The translations under genes were made by a program, and so were the position numbers. From Clostridia bacterium (GTDB taxonomy: Bacteria; Bacillota; Clostridia; Christensenellales; SZUA-584): DNA of 64,000 nucleotides. Shown in pieces: positions 24,791 to 34,240 of the stretch. The notes under the pieces were generated by a model, which searched no databases, was not told where the DNA came from, and saw only the letters and a program-made list of their open reading frames with translations. The stretch is taken from positions 1 to 64,000 of the forward strand of contig JABGQS010000002.1 in NCBI GenBank assembly GCA_018648645.1, given 5' to 3'. Within the stretch, counting starts at the first letter, position 1. Each line of letters opens with the position of its first letter.

Positions 24791-25915
24791 TTATTTTTTT
24801 TGAACTCCGTCGAGGATTACTTGCGAAACGTTAATCATGTCGTCCACGATTACAAGATTCGCTTTTTTGCCTTTGGAGATGCTGCCGATTTCGCTGCTCA
24901 GATCGAGCAACTTTGCCGGGTTGAGTGAGCCGAACTTGAACACGTCGCAGATCCCGGCGCCTGTGTGCTTCATCATGTTTTGGCATGCTGTGGCGACGGT
25001 TAGCGCGCTGCCCGCGAGGTCGCCGTTATCGTCGAAGCGCAAGTCGGGCGCGTCGCTTTGCCCATCGCTGCCAAACTCGGTCGAGTCGGAAATAAGTATA
25101 ATTTTGTCCTTGCCTTTGGTTTTGAGCGCAAGGCGAAGGTTGTATTCGTTTACGTGCACTGCTCTGGAGTCTACGATAAGCTCTGCGTAAATATCGTCGC
25201 ATAGCATGACCGCTTCGTCAGGACCGGCGCCTTTTACGCCGAGCATAGTCGAAATACTTGCCGTTGCGTTGTGGTGGTGCGTTTGCAGCCGTAAACCGTG
25301 CGGCAGGAAGCGGTAAATCTGCTCGGGCAGAGCCTGCGAATGCGCAAGCGCGAAGATGACTCCCGGTGCTTTTGCGTCCTGCACAAATTGGTCTATACCA
25401 CTCAGCTCGGGCGAGAGACACCAGACTTTGACGTATCCGCGCCCTGCGTCGATCAGGCGGCTGTACTGCGCTTTGTCTATCGCGCCTTTATACTTGCTGT
25501 TCTTGGCGTCGCCGCCGTATTTTGGGTTGAGATACGGTCCTTCCATGTATATGCCTTTGACGATGCTGCCGCGCTCTATCTCATCTATAAGCACCTGTGT
25601 GCCGCTTAGAAGCTGTTCGAGCGACAGGTTGTTGTACATCGTTGCGAGCATGGTGGTTGTGCCGTTTTGCAAAAAGAACTCGGCAGCCTCGCTTGGGTTC
25701 TTGTGAAACCAGTATCCGCCGCCGCCGTGAGCATGGATGTCTACCAGCCCGGGCGCGGTGTATTTACCCTGCGCGTCGATAACCTTTGACTCGCTTGGCA
25801 CAGAAACATCGCTGCGCTCGCCAAAATCGGCGATGAGTCCGCCATCCAGCAAAACCACGCCGTCCCATATCAGGTTGTCGGGAAGAACAATTTTTGTGTT
25901 TGTAATCGCTATCAT
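24791..25915 (-). CDS. NagA-like amidohydrolase
   Basis: 374 residues of the amidohydrolase superfamily closest in plan to N-acetylglucosamine-6-phosphate deacetylase. Motifs: GLVDIHAHGGGG, YMEGPYLNPKYGG, ALAHSQALPE, QTHHHNATA and LISDSTEFG. It differs much from the plain nagA at 9197, for example TEFG in place of the usual GMPDG region, so the N-acyl sugar or other amide is probably different. Between the ceramidase-fold and PIG-L genes with gaps under 25 bases; GGAGCGAGCA ribosome site. Confidence 0.82.
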   Translation of the reverse strand: MIAITNTKIVLPDNLIWDGVVLLDGGLIADFGERSDVSVPSESKVIDAQGKYTAPGLVDIHAHGGGGYWFHKNPSEAAEFFLQNGTTTMLATMYNNLSLEQLLSGTQVLIDEIERGSIVKGIYMEGPYLNPKYGGDAKNSKYKGAIDKAQYSRLIDAGRGYVKVWCLSPELSGIDQFVQDAKAPGVIFALAHSQALPEQIYRFLPHGLRLQTHHHNATASISTMLGVKGAGPDEAVMLCDDIYAELIVDSRAVHVNEYNLRLALKTKGKDKIILISDSTEFGSDGQSDAPDLRFDDNGDLAGSALTVATACQNMMKHTGAGICDVFKFGSLNPAKLLDLSSEIGSISKGKKANLVIVDDMINVSQVILDGVQKK

Positions 25916-25924
25916 TGCTCGCTC

Positions 25925-27232
25925 CTACTTTTCCGTTAACATGTCGATAATCGTCTCGACCATATCGTAACCAAACGAAGGATCCAGCAACGATGCGCCG
26001 GTCTCGTACCCGCCGAGCGCGTAGCTCTCTTTTGTGCAGACATAGCCCGGAAGACAGCCACCCGCGAGAGTCGTCACAAACGTGTTTGCATACGGTGAGC
26101 GGTTTTTGATCTCGAGCGCGAAATCTACGAAAACTTCGCCCGGCATGCTGACTATGCGATGCTCGCCGATGGACAGCACCTGCAGCTCTGCCGGGTCTTC
26201 CTCGTTTAGCAGCCGCAAATCGCCCTTTGCGTTCGCTTTCGTAAGCCCGAGAAAATCTTCTGCACCAAGGTGTTTTAGGTTTGCGTTCTGCACATCGAGG
26301 TATGGCGCATCCGCAGCTTTCATATCCTCGTATATTTTGCCGAATTTGGCTACGTCCGCTTTAAGCTGATCCATTGGCGGAATGTGTCTTGTTTTGATTT
26401 TCATTGTTTCTGATTGTGCATCAATTTTCATATCTGTTGAGAACTGCGCCGACTCTATCGCTTTTTGTGCGGCTTTGCCGATCTGCTCACCTATACGCTT
26501 TGCTTCGTTAAAATCCTGACCTTGACGGAAATAGCGCGAGCTTTGATTGCCCGAAGCGCCTTGAGCATAGCAAAGCGAAGCCTGTGGATACTTCTCTTTG
26601 AGATACGTGCGCGTGTATCCCGGGAAGTCGGCTGTGACGACAGTGCTGTCCTCGTGTATAACCGTCGGGTGAAGCGCGTAGTTGACATATATGCCGCGCA
26701 CAACGTCGTTCATATCAGCGACCGCTATTGTGCAGACGTCGGTGTCTGCCGGACCTTTGGGGTCTCGCCTGTTGCCGCCGATGCCTTGCTCCGGTCCGCA
26801 GTATCCTTTTGTGACCGCGACCTGCGCATCGAACGCGCCGCTCTTTGCCTGCACAATCGCCGAAACGAGTTTATTAAGCAGCTCGTTCACATAGCCCATG
26901 TCCTCGTTGTCGTAGAGCGTTTCGTCATCTATGCCGCCCGCCGCCCAAGGACCGCTGTGCGTGTGCTCGCAGCTGATCATGATGGATTCAGGTGCAATTC
27001 CGCACTCGGCGAAAACGCGGTCTCGCACCGCCGTGACGTATTTTTTTGAGAAGAACAGTAGATCCATCGCGACTACTGCGATTTCTTTGACTCCGTCGGT
27101 GAGGTAGATACAGCATGCGCAAAGCGGGTCGTGCACACCTGTGTTGTGCCGTGGATAGTGCGGATAGCCGCCCAACGGCAGACCTTGCTTTGGCGAAATG
27201 TCTCGGATTTCTACTCCTGCTTTGATGCTCAT
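25925..27232 (-). CDS. Neutral/alkaline ceramidase-fold hydrolase (N-terminal domain type)
   Basis: 435 residues, matching only the catalytic N-terminal domain of neutral ceramidases (PF04734) and lacking the C-terminal Ig-like domain. Zinc-site segments SCEHTHSGPWA and NYALHPTVI are visible. The region where ceramidases carry the nucleophilic Ser (GDVSPN) reads AQGASGNQSSRYFR, so ceramide hydrolysis is uncertain. No signal peptide, so cytoplasmic. Such cytoplasmic proteins occur in sugar-catabolic clusters with unknown function. First gene of the tight four-gene group, preceded by a 119-base gap. Confidence 0.78.
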   Translation of the reverse strand: MSIKAGVEIRDISPKQGLPLGGYPHYPRHNTGVHDPLCACCIYLTDGVKEIAVVAMDLLFFSKKYVTAVRDRVFAECGIAPESIMISCEHTHSGPWAAGGIDDETLYDNEDMGYVNELLNKLVSAIVQAKSGAFDAQVAVTKGYCGPEQGIGGNRRDPKGPADTDVCTIAVADMNDVVRGIYVNYALHPTVIHEDSTVVTADFPGYTRTYLKEKYPQASLCYAQGASGNQSSRYFRQGQDFNEAKRIGEQIGKAAQKAIESAQFSTDMKIDAQSETMKIKTRHIPPMDQLKADVAKFGKIYEDMKAADAPYLDVQNANLKHLGAEDFLGLTKANAKGDLRLLNEEDPAELQVLSIGEHRIVSMPGEVFVDFALEIKNRSPYANTFVTTLAGGCLPGYVCTKESYALGGYETGASLLDPSFGYDMVETIIDMLTEK

Positions 27233-27351
27233 ATGTAAACTCCTTTGTTTATTAGATTTCTTCTATAAAATAATTTGGCTTGCTTGCGAAAAGATTATAC
27301 CACGATGCCTGCCTTGCGACAAATGTTTTGTCAGCAGACTTTAAATTGCCT

Positions 27352-29499
27352 CTATGTTTTGTATTTTATGTATATCGGACTGGACCACGCCATGTTGCCG
27401 TCCGCTTGGGTAACCTTGACCCAATATGCGTTGACGCCCTTTTCTATGTTGCCGTCGGTGAAGCTGAATGCTGCTTGCTTGCTGCTCTGTGCCAGCGCGA
27501 AGTCGATCTGGACTTGCTGGTTGATGCCGCCCGCCTGCTTGATGATTTTACGCCCGGTCAGCTCGCTCATTTTGATGGTGAAGGACGTTTGCGGCGAGGA
27601 GAAGGTCAGCGTTGTGTCGTTGTCGTAATCAAGAGCCAGCTCAATTCCGTCGATGTCGCCCGACGTGTTTGACTTCCATGTAACGAGCTGGTTGGACATT
27701 TGCGTGACACCTTCGTCCGCTTGATTGAACGCGACCGCTTTGCAGCCCGCGATTCTGCCGCCCTGCACCGACAGGCTTCCGTCCCACTTGACTTTCTTGG
27801 GTCTGCTTTTTGACCGCACGCCGCTCCAGAGGATGCGGACGATGTTTTTGTTTTTTGGCTGTGCATCGGCGTATGAGTAAATCGTTTTGGTGTTTCTCAT
27901 GATTTCGATGTCCATTATGTCGCCCGTTGCAAGCGCCTCGATGTCGAGAGTCGGCGGGAAATTCTGAAAAATCTCGTCGCCCATCATCGCTGTTCCGCTG
28001 GTTACTTTGAGTATCATGCGCTCGCCTGTAGTGCCATAGGTGTGCCGCGAATTGAACGCCTCCCAAAGCGATTCTCGTGTAAGCTCGTCCGCATAGACAC
28101 CGGTGTATCCGCCGATGACATCGAAGGACGCGAGGCTGCGCGATGTTTGCCGCGTGGGGTATGACAGCCCCGGTCTGCACGTATGGTCGTCGCTTGCCGC
28201 GATGACGCCGAGTTTTAAACCCTTATCAAGCGCGTCTTTGAAGAACCACTCGAATGTGCCGTGGTGTGAGTGGATCTCGAGCAGGTGAACCAAATCTTTG
28301 CTGCACATATCTAGGTTGCCGTATCGCCCTCCAACGTGCGGCACCGCCATCACATCTTCGCGACCTTTGAACTGCTTCCAAAGCTCTGTGATCGGGCTGC
28401 GGTCGCTCCCGTCGGTGTTTTCCATGCCGATTTGCCAGTGATAGCTTCTGTGTATCAGTTGGTCGTCATATAAATAATAGATGTTGTAATCGCCGCCCGC
28501 CGGGGTTGTGCCCGACCACTCGTAACCGAGGAACGTAACGAATTGGCTCGGCTTGTGATATTGTTTGACCTTTTTGCAGACGTCTGCCCACAGCTCGTCC
28601 GTGACTTGAAAATCGTTGCCCTGCCACGCGCAAAAGTCGAGCCACGCGCAGTCGCGCCCGAACGAAAAGTATTCATCCAGCGTGCCAGTGCCGACCGTGC
28701 GTTTTGTCTGCCCGTGCATATCGCCCCAATAAAGCGTTTTGTCCGGCGCGTCTTCTGTACACACGATTGGGTTGCTTACTGCGTGCAGTCCGCTATGCTC
28801 GTCAATAACCTCGAAGTAGAATGTGCCTTGCCGTGCTAGCGAAGCGGTGATGCGACCGATTCCGTTATTTACGATGACGCTGCGTGCTTGTCCTTCCAGC
28901 ATAACCGCTGCGTCGGCGGTGTATAATTTGGCGATATTACCGAAGCTGTCGATTGCGCGTACCAGAACATCGAAGGGGTCGCCAATAATCACGCTTGACG
29001 GCACAACGATTTGAAGCGCATCGGCGTAACCGCCAGTAATTTTGATGTACGGCTGGTCGTCTGTCTCGACGAAGTTTCCGCTGCCTGCGCAGTCGACCAA
29101 CACCTTGAACAGATGCTCGGTTTCGGCAAAGGTTTGGATGCGGTAGCCTGCGCCCTCGCCGGAGGGACTGCCGTATTGCACATGGATTTTGTCGCCGGGA
29201 GACAGCGAGCCGTCTGAAACTTTGATGCTGATGCAGCTTTTGAAGGGGCGGATGTATCGGTTGGGGACGTAGCTTGCGGTGACCTTTGCGGCAACATCTG
29301 CGCTGACCTTGACGAAGCCCGATTGGTTCGGGTCGTCAAATTGTGGTATCGCCGAGTCGCAGACGTCTCTGCGCGCGATCAGAATTTCTCCGCTGTCGTC
29401 CACGCCGTAAGCGCCAGTCTCGTAAGCGATAGTGAAGCACCCGGATGACCCCGCCGTCATTTCTTTGATATTGATATTTGCTTTGCCCACTTTTTGCAT
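27352..29499 (-). CDS. DUF3604 protein (PHP-like metal hydrolase fold)
   Basis: 715 residues, cytoplasmic. Residues 1-235 are beta-rich. From about 240 a PHP-like metal site unfolds: YWGDMHGQTKRT, DFCAWQGND, VPHVGGRYGN, LEIHSHHGTFEW and IAASDDHTCRPGLS. The C-terminal 200 residues are beta-sandwich and end AYWVKVTQADGNMAWSSPIY. This matches the DUF3604 family, poorly characterised but often beside sugar and sulfatase genes. It heads the 22.4-29.5 kb cluster; GGAGACAACT ribosome site. Substrate unknown, probably a phosphoester or similar group. Confidence 0.8.
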   Translation of the reverse strand: MQKVGKANINIKEMTAGSSGCFTIAYETGAYGVDDSGEILIARRDVCDSAIPQFDDPNQSGFVKVSADVAAKVTASYVPNRYIRPFKSCISIKVSDGSLSPGDKIHVQYGSPSGEGAGYRIQTFAETEHLFKVLVDCAGSGNFVETDDQPYIKITGGYADALQIVVPSSVIIGDPFDVLVRAIDSFGNIAKLYTADAAVMLEGQARSVIVNNGIGRITASLARQGTFYFEVIDEHSGLHAVSNPIVCTEDAPDKTLYWGDMHGQTKRTVGTGTLDEYFSFGRDCAWLDFCAWQGNDFQVTDELWADVCKKVKQYHKPSQFVTFLGYEWSGTTPAGGDYNIYYLYDDQLIHRSYHWQIGMENTDGSDRSPITELWKQFKGREDVMAVPHVGGRYGNLDMCSKDLVHLLEIHSHHGTFEWFFKDALDKGLKLGVIAASDDHTCRPGLSYPTRQTSRSLASFDVIGGYTGVYADELTRESLWEAFNSRHTYGTTGERMILKVTSGTAMMGDEIFQNFPPTLDIEALATGDIMDIEIMRNTKTIYSYADAQPKNKNIVRILWSGVRSKSRPKKVKWDGSLSVQGGRIAGCKAVAFNQADEGVTQMSNQLVTWKSNTSGDIDGIELALDYDNDTTLTFSSPQTSFTIKMSELTGRKIIKQAGGINQQVQIDFALAQSSKQAAFSFTDGNIEKGVNAYWVKVTQADGNMAWSSPIYIKYKT

Positions 29500-29526
29500 A
29501 GTTGTCTCCTTTGCGCTAAATCGAAT

Positions 29527-30108
29527 TTATTTTGTCTTGCTGTACAGCATAACGTGCGTATAGTCGTTTATTGCGATACGAACTATCAGCTCTTTCACGT
29601 CCCGAATTATTGTATATCCCTCTTTTTTGTATAGCTTGATTGCACCGCTGTTTTTTGCCAGCACTGCGAGCAGATAGTGTTTGAATTGCGTTTGGGCATA
29701 TACATGATTCATCAGCTTCGTTGCGATGCCGCGACGTCTGTGGCCACTGTCTACACAAAGAAAGTCGATGTATCCTTCGTCATCCGCTTTGGCGAACGGT
29801 TTGCCGAAAAGCGACTTAAAGAAACGATAGTTTATTGCGCCGAGGATGCTGCCAAACTGTGATTTGCATACCGATTTGCTGAAACACATCGCGCTGCTTT
29901 GCGAATTTGAGCAGGTTATGAGACCGGCAACATCTTCGCCATCGAGATACGCGTATGCGAACTGCGGCAGAAACGCGTCGCCGAACACGACTTGCAATTT
30001 TTTCATATTCTTGCCTTTTTTGTCGATCATATCGAAGAAGCTCTCGCCAAACACTGTGACAAATCGCTGCTTTTGCTCAAGGCTCAGCTCGCTTAGTTTA
30101 ACAATCAT
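29527..30108 (-). CDS. GNAT-family N-acetyltransferase
   Basis: 193 residues. The acetyl-CoA site is seen as IDFLCVDSGHRRRGIATKLMNHV (pyrophosphate loop RRRGIAT), followed by NSGAIKLYKKEGYTI, the usual C-terminal GNAT segment. Target unknown. The start overlaps the stop of the RNA methyltransferase gene by four bases (ATGA), so the two are translationally coupled. It ends 27 bases before DUF3604. Confidence 0.85.
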   Translation of the reverse strand: MIVKLSELSLEQKQRFVTVFGESFFDMIDKKGKNMKKLQVVFGDAFLPQFAYAYLDGEDVAGLITCSNSQSSAMCFSKSVCKSQFGSILGAINYRFFKSLFGKPFAKADDEGYIDFLCVDSGHRRRGIATKLMNHVYAQTQFKHYLLAVLAKNSGAIKLYKKEGYTIIRDVKELIVRIAINDYTHVMLYSKTK

Positions 30109-31157
30109 AATATCTCCTTTTTCGCAATGCTGATGTCTCTTTTTATTGACGCGTCTACTCTGTGTTCAAACTGGTTATATATGTCCTCGTCAAGCACAGT
30201 TAGACCAGCCTTGCTCAGCAAATCGTTTGCCTTTGTTTTGCTGATGACGTTTGTGTTGTAGGAGATGACGAGCACACCGCCGCGCTTCAAAACATCGCGC
30301 CAAGCGGGAAGGCTGGCTGAAAGCAACTGCTCGGGGTTGCGGGTGAAGCCTTTGCTTTGCCGTTGCTGTTTGCTGGAGTGCTGTATGCCGTACGGCAAAT
30401 CGACAACGATTATATCGAAGTAGTTTTTCTTGTAATAAAAGTTTGTAAGAGCAGAGTCGCCATCTACGATCTCGAGCTTTTGAGTGTTGCCATCTGCGAA
30501 ATCCTGCTTGTGTGCAAATTCGAAGTGTGATGCTTTACCGATTTGTTTTTTGGTTTGCTTTGATGTTATCGTTCTTTTTTGCGTGGTGTGTTTGTACTTC
30601 TCGCGCTCGAGGTATTTTTTGAAGAATATGCCGATTTCGTTCGTGTATTTTGTCGATATCTCTATGCCGTATACATCGAAGCCGCGCGTAAGTCCGCAGA
30701 ACAGCGTTGTTCCTTTACCTGCCATCGGGTCGAGCAGACGCAGGTTCGTATCGTTGGTCGTGCTGCACGTTTGGGCGGCGACGTTAATCATCATTTTGGT
30801 GAAGGTTTCGTTGGTTTTGCCTTGATACTTGAGGATCGTTGTTATTTTATCATCGAAGTATTGTGGACTTAAGTTCTCTATAGGCAGCAAGTATGTGTCG
30901 CCGTCTATTTCGACAACCTCGAAAATCACAAAAGCAAAAGACAAGTTGTACAGCAGAGCAATTTCATGCCGGGACAGTTTACTCTCGCAGGTAAATGCAG
31001 CGCAGACAACGCCTTTTATGTTCTCGATAGCTGGCGAGCTGCACTTGCTATCAAAGCCCGATGCAGTGATCGTCAGCTCGGCAACAGAGAGTTTTTGCGA
31101 TTCCATATAGTAAACTCTGTTGTGTCCGGGGCTTAATTGTATTGCGTATTTGCTCAT
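30105..31157 (-). CDS. Trm11/THUMP-like RNA N2-methyltransferase
   Basis: 350 residues. A SAM-binding Rossmann domain begins near residue 145 with LLDPMAGKGTTLFCGL, followed by VYGIEISTKYTNE and the catalytic motif IVVDLPYGIQHS, a DLPYG variant of the (N/D)PPY motif. N-terminal residues 1-130 are a non-catalytic domain (YAIQLSPGHNRVYY). The set fits G10/Trm11-type tRNA guanosine N2-methyltransferases or a close family. The internal start at 31157 is chosen over 31226 because AAGAAGCA precedes it and homologues start MSKYAIQLSPG-like. Lys-rich insert near residues 195-215. Confidence 0.72.
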   Translation of the reverse strand: MSKYAIQLSPGHNRVYYMESQKLSVAELTITASGFDSKCSSPAIENIKGVVCAAFTCESKLSRHEIALLYNLSFAFVIFEVVEIDGDTYLLPIENLSPQYFDDKITTILKYQGKTNETFTKMMINVAAQTCSTTNDTNLRLLDPMAGKGTTLFCGLTRGFDVYGIEISTKYTNEIGIFFKKYLEREKYKHTTQKRTITSKQTKKQIGKASHFEFAHKQDFADGNTQKLEIVDGDSALTNFYYKKNYFDIIVVDLPYGIQHSSKQQRQSKGFTRNPEQLLSASLPAWRDVLKRGGVLVISYNTNVISKTKANDLLSKAGLTVLDEDIYNQFEHRVDASIKRDISIAKKEIL

Positions 31158-31215
31158 ATTGCTTCTTTCTTTGGTGTTTTGTATATTATACCATTTTGGG
31201 CGCTTATTCTCCACA

Positions 31216-31255
31216 TAAAAAAGCAAGAGAAACCGATATTAGTTTCCCTTGCTTT
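31216..31255 (-). terminator. Terminator for the HpcH/HpaI aldolase gene
   Basis: Arms AAGCAAGAGAAAC and GTTTCCCTTGCTT with one mismatch. On the minus strand it is followed by a T-rich tail (TTTTTTATG). Confidence 0.75.
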
Positions 31256-31272
31256 GCTGTTTAGTCGTAGTG

Positions 31273-32055
31273 TTATTTTCTGCTGTCGGTGATTGCGTTA
31301 AACTTCTCAATGCTGTCCCTATAGTAGCTCCCCAGACCCACGAGGTCTACCGCGATGTTGAGGAAGTTGTACCCCATGTCTATGAGGTCTCCGCAGTTGT
31401 CCCACGAGCAGACAACGCCCGCCATTTTGCCGTGCTTGGCAGCGAGCTTTGGAATTTGCTCGTACAGGTCGAGAACCTCTCTATTGGTGGTAAAGTTGCC
31501 GATGTCGCCGACGCTCTGGCTGTAGTCACCCGGCCCGTATAGTAGCATGTCGATGCCGTCGAGCGCGCAAATTCTCTCGATATCGGGCACTACTTCTATG
31601 TCTTCGATCATGACGACTACCTTCTTTTCGCTGTTGGCGTGGTCTATGTAATCGTTAAGGCCGGTCGTGAGGTAGTCTGAATCTGCGCCGATACTGTTCA
31701 ATGGACGCAGACCGATTGGCGCAAACCGTGTGATTTTCTGAATCTCCTTCGCGTCTTCATAGCTCATGCAGTGCGGAATAATAATGCCTGTGGCGTCAAG
31801 CTCTATCGGCTTGATGAGTTGGCTGTAGCTGCCGCGCTCTGTGCGAATCAGTATGTCGGTGTCGTGTGCTTTTGCGGCGAGAATCATGGTCTCGATTTTG
31901 CTCCAGTCGTTGGCCGTGTGCTCGTTGCATATCCAAAGGCAGTCGAACCCGCTGATGCACGCAAGCTCTACAAGACGATGGTCGTTGCTGTGCAGCATGG
32001 CGCATTTTACCACTTCTCCGCTTTGCATCTTGGGCCACATTTTGCTTTTTCTCAT
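31273..32055 (-). CDS. HpcH/HpaI-family aldolase or citrate-lyase-beta-like protein
   Basis: 260 residues. TIM-barrel class II aldolase with the metal Glu in MIEDIEVVPDIERI and the metal Asp in LLYGPGDYSQSVG. The N-terminal half has MWPKMQSGEVVKCAML and WICNEHTANDW. Family enzymes cleave 2-keto-4-hydroxy acids to pyruvate and an aldehyde. Strong GGAGGA site at the ATG 32055. A second, more distant member is at 56778. Close to the 22-29 kb sugar cluster but with its own terminator, so a link is only positional. Confidence 0.83.
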   Translation of the reverse strand: MRKSKMWPKMQSGEVVKCAMLHSNDHRLVELACISGFDCLWICNEHTANDWSKIETMILAAKAHDTDILIRTERGSYSQLIKPIELDATGIIIPHCMSYEDAKEIQKITRFAPIGLRPLNSIGADSDYLTTGLNDYIDHANSEKKVVVMIEDIEVVPDIERICALDGIDMLLYGPGDYSQSVGDIGNFTTNREVLDLYEQIPKLAAKHGKMAGVVCSWDNCGDLIDMGYNFLNIAVDLVGLGSYYRDSIEKFNAITDSRK

Positions 32056-32144
32056 GTTGTCCTCCGGTTATATTTTTAGATTGATTGGGTTGGCGTGTTT
32101 TAAGTTCATGCGCATTATACCACCTAAGGGGAGGAAGTGCCATA

Positions 32145-32182
32145 ATAAAAAAGCAAGAGCGGATTGTTTATGCCGCTCTTGC
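32145..32182 (-). terminator. Terminator for the ABC exporter operon
   Basis: Perfect arms GCAAGAGCGG and CCGCTCTTGC with a 10-base loop, then a T-run on the minus strand. Confidence 0.85.
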
Positions 32183-32206
32183 TGTGATGCTGGTGTTAAT
32201 TGATAT

Positions 32207-34240
32207 TTAAACGTCCGTGTTTCCTGTGAACTGACTGTTATAAAGGTCGGCGTAGAAGCCGTTCATCGCCATCAGCGCTTTGTGGTTGCCTTGCTCGATG
32301 ACTTCGCCCTCGTTCATGACGAGGATGGTGGACGCGTCGCGGATGGTCGAGAGCCTGTGCGCGATGACGAAGTTGGTTCGCCCTTTCATCAACTCGATCA
32401 TGGCGCTTTGGATGTATTCCTCTGTGCGCGTGTCTACGCTGCTTGTGGCTTCGTCAAGAATGAGCACGGGTGGGTCTGCGAGCAGTGCGCGCGCGATGGT
32501 CAGCAGCTGCTTCTGCCCTTGCGAGATGTTGGACGCTTCCTCGTTGAGCACTGTGTCGTAGCCGTCGGGCAGCGTTCTGATGAAGTGGTCTGCGTGCGCC
32601 ATCTTTGCAGCGCGAACGACGTCTTCCTTGTTAGCGTTGTCGTTGCCGTAGCGTATGTTTTGCTCTATAGTGCCGCCAAACAGCCAAGTGTCCTGGAGCA
32701 CCATGCCGAACTCTTTGCGCAGGTTCTCTCTTGGCACTGTGGTTATGTCTACACCGTCCACTGTGATACGGCCGCTGTCCACTTCGTAGAAGCGCATCAG
32801 CAGGTTGACGAGCGTCGTTTTGCCCGCGCCCGTGGGGCCGACAATTGCGACAACGTCGCCCGGCGCAACCGAGAGGTTCATGTCCTTGATGATTGTGATA
32901 CCCGGGTCGTAGCCGAATTTGACGTGCTCGAACGTGACTGCGCCTTTCGGACTGTCGATATAGTTTTCTGTAGAGTCTGCGCTCATTTCGTCTTCGTCTA
33001 GAATCTCGAACACGCGCTCTGCCGCCGCTACTGTCGATTGCATTACGTTGGCAATCTGCGCTGTTTGCGCTATCGGCTGCGAGAACGTGCGTGAATATTG
33101 TATGAATGCCTGGACACCGCCGATGGTCATTCTGCCGTTGATTACCATCACACCGCCAATTACGCATACGCATACGTATGAGAAGTTGTTGATGAGCGTC
33201 ATAAGCGGCATCATGATGCCCGAGAGGAACTGCGCCTTCCAGCCGACGCCATACAATCGCTCGTTCGTTTCGTCGAAGGTTGCCACGCTGGAAGCTTCTT
33301 TACCAAACGCTTTGACGACCATGTGTCCTGAGTACATTTCCTCGACGTGACCGTTGATGTTGCCGATTTCTTTCTGCTGCTGCTTAAAGTATTTCTGTGA
33401 GCGCTTCACAATAAGCTGAATGAGCACGAAGCTGATTGGGAGCACGAGCAGCACGACCAGCGTGATTATCCACGATATCGTGAACATCATGACTGAAATA
33501 CCGATAATCAGCGTGACTGCGGAAAACACTTGCGTTACGCCTTGCTGTAATGTGGACGAAACTGTGTCGATATCGTTGGTGACGCGCGATAGAATTTCGC
33601 CGTGCGTGCGACCGTCGAAGTATTTAAGCGGGAGACGAGAGAGCTTTGCCTCTACCTCTTTTCGCATGTCGTACACAACCGTCTGCGACGTTTTTGCCAT
33701 CACAAACTGCATCACAAAGTTAAGCACTGCGCTTAGTACGTATAGTATCAGCACCAGCCATATGATACGCGCGATGGCTTTGAAATCGATCTGCAGCGTG
33801 CTTGCCGCTTCCATATCTGTCATTGCCTGTTGCAGCACTGCCAGCTGGTCAGCATTGTTCATATCGACGTTTGCCATCACGAGGCTTTGGGCTTCGCTTT
33901 CGCTAAGCTCGCCGGATCTAAGCTCTGTTACAACGTCTTCGGGCAGTATTTCTGTCAGCCCTTCCATCGCCTGCGCTTGCGCAAACGTCGGCGCAAACAG
34001 CTCTGTCGTTGCTGTACCTAATAGCTTTGGTCCGAATATCGAGAACACTGCGCCGCCTATCGCCATGATGATGACGATTACGAGCGCGATTTTGTGGCGA
34101 CCGAGATACGTCATCAGTCGCTTGAGACCGCCTTTGAAGTCTTTGGCTTTCTCGACGTGGCCACCGCCCATGTGTCCGCCTGGGCCTCTGCCCGGTCCGC
34201 TTCTCTGTGGAGTTTTTCTCGTTTCTGTGTTATCACTCAT
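32207..34240 (-). CDS. ABC exporter half-transporter (heterodimer subunit, longer partner)
   Basis: 677 residues: long Gly/Arg/His-rich N-terminal tail, six-helix membrane domain (TM1 near IALVIVIIMAIGGAVFSIFG), then ATPase with Walker A GPTGAGKTT, a signature NISQGQKQ (the usual SGGQ is SQGQ) and Walker B LILDEATSSVD. A large insert between TM1 and TM2 (about residues 80-150) has acidic helical sequence. It is the partner of the gene starting at 35964; the pair is coupled by an ATGA overlap. Likely exports drugs or amphiphiles as a heterodimer. Confidence 0.88.
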   Translation of the reverse strand: MSDNTETRKTPQRSGPGRGPGGHMGGGHVEKAKDFKGGLKRLMTYLGRHKIALVIVIIMAIGGAVFSIFGPKLLGTATTELFAPTFAQAQAMEGLTEILPEDVVTELRSGELSESEAQSLVMANVDMNNADQLAVLQQAMTDMEAASTLQIDFKAIARIIWLVLILYVLSAVLNFVMQFVMAKTSQTVVYDMRKEVEAKLSRLPLKYFDGRTHGEILSRVTNDIDTVSSTLQQGVTQVFSAVTLIIGISVMMFTISWIITLVVLLVLPISFVLIQLIVKRSQKYFKQQQKEIGNINGHVEEMYSGHMVVKAFGKEASSVATFDETNERLYGVGWKAQFLSGIMMPLMTLINNFSYVCVCVIGGVMVINGRMTIGGVQAFIQYSRTFSQPIAQTAQIANVMQSTVAAAERVFEILDEDEMSADSTENYIDSPKGAVTFEHVKFGYDPGITIIKDMNLSVAPGDVVAIVGPTGAGKTTLVNLLMRFYEVDSGRITVDGVDITTVPRENLRKEFGMVLQDTWLFGGTIEQNIRYGNDNANKEDVVRAAKMAHADHFIRTLPDGYDTVLNEEASNISQGQKQLLTIARALLADPPVLILDEATSSVDTRTEEYIQSAMIELMKGRTNFVIAHRLSTIRDASTILVMNEGEVIEQGNHKALMAMNGFYADLYNSQFTGNTDV

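Noticed and set aside
25925-27232. True secreted neutral ceramidase
   Set aside because: No signal peptide, no C-terminal Ig-like domain, and the usual nucleophile motif GDVSPN is changed.
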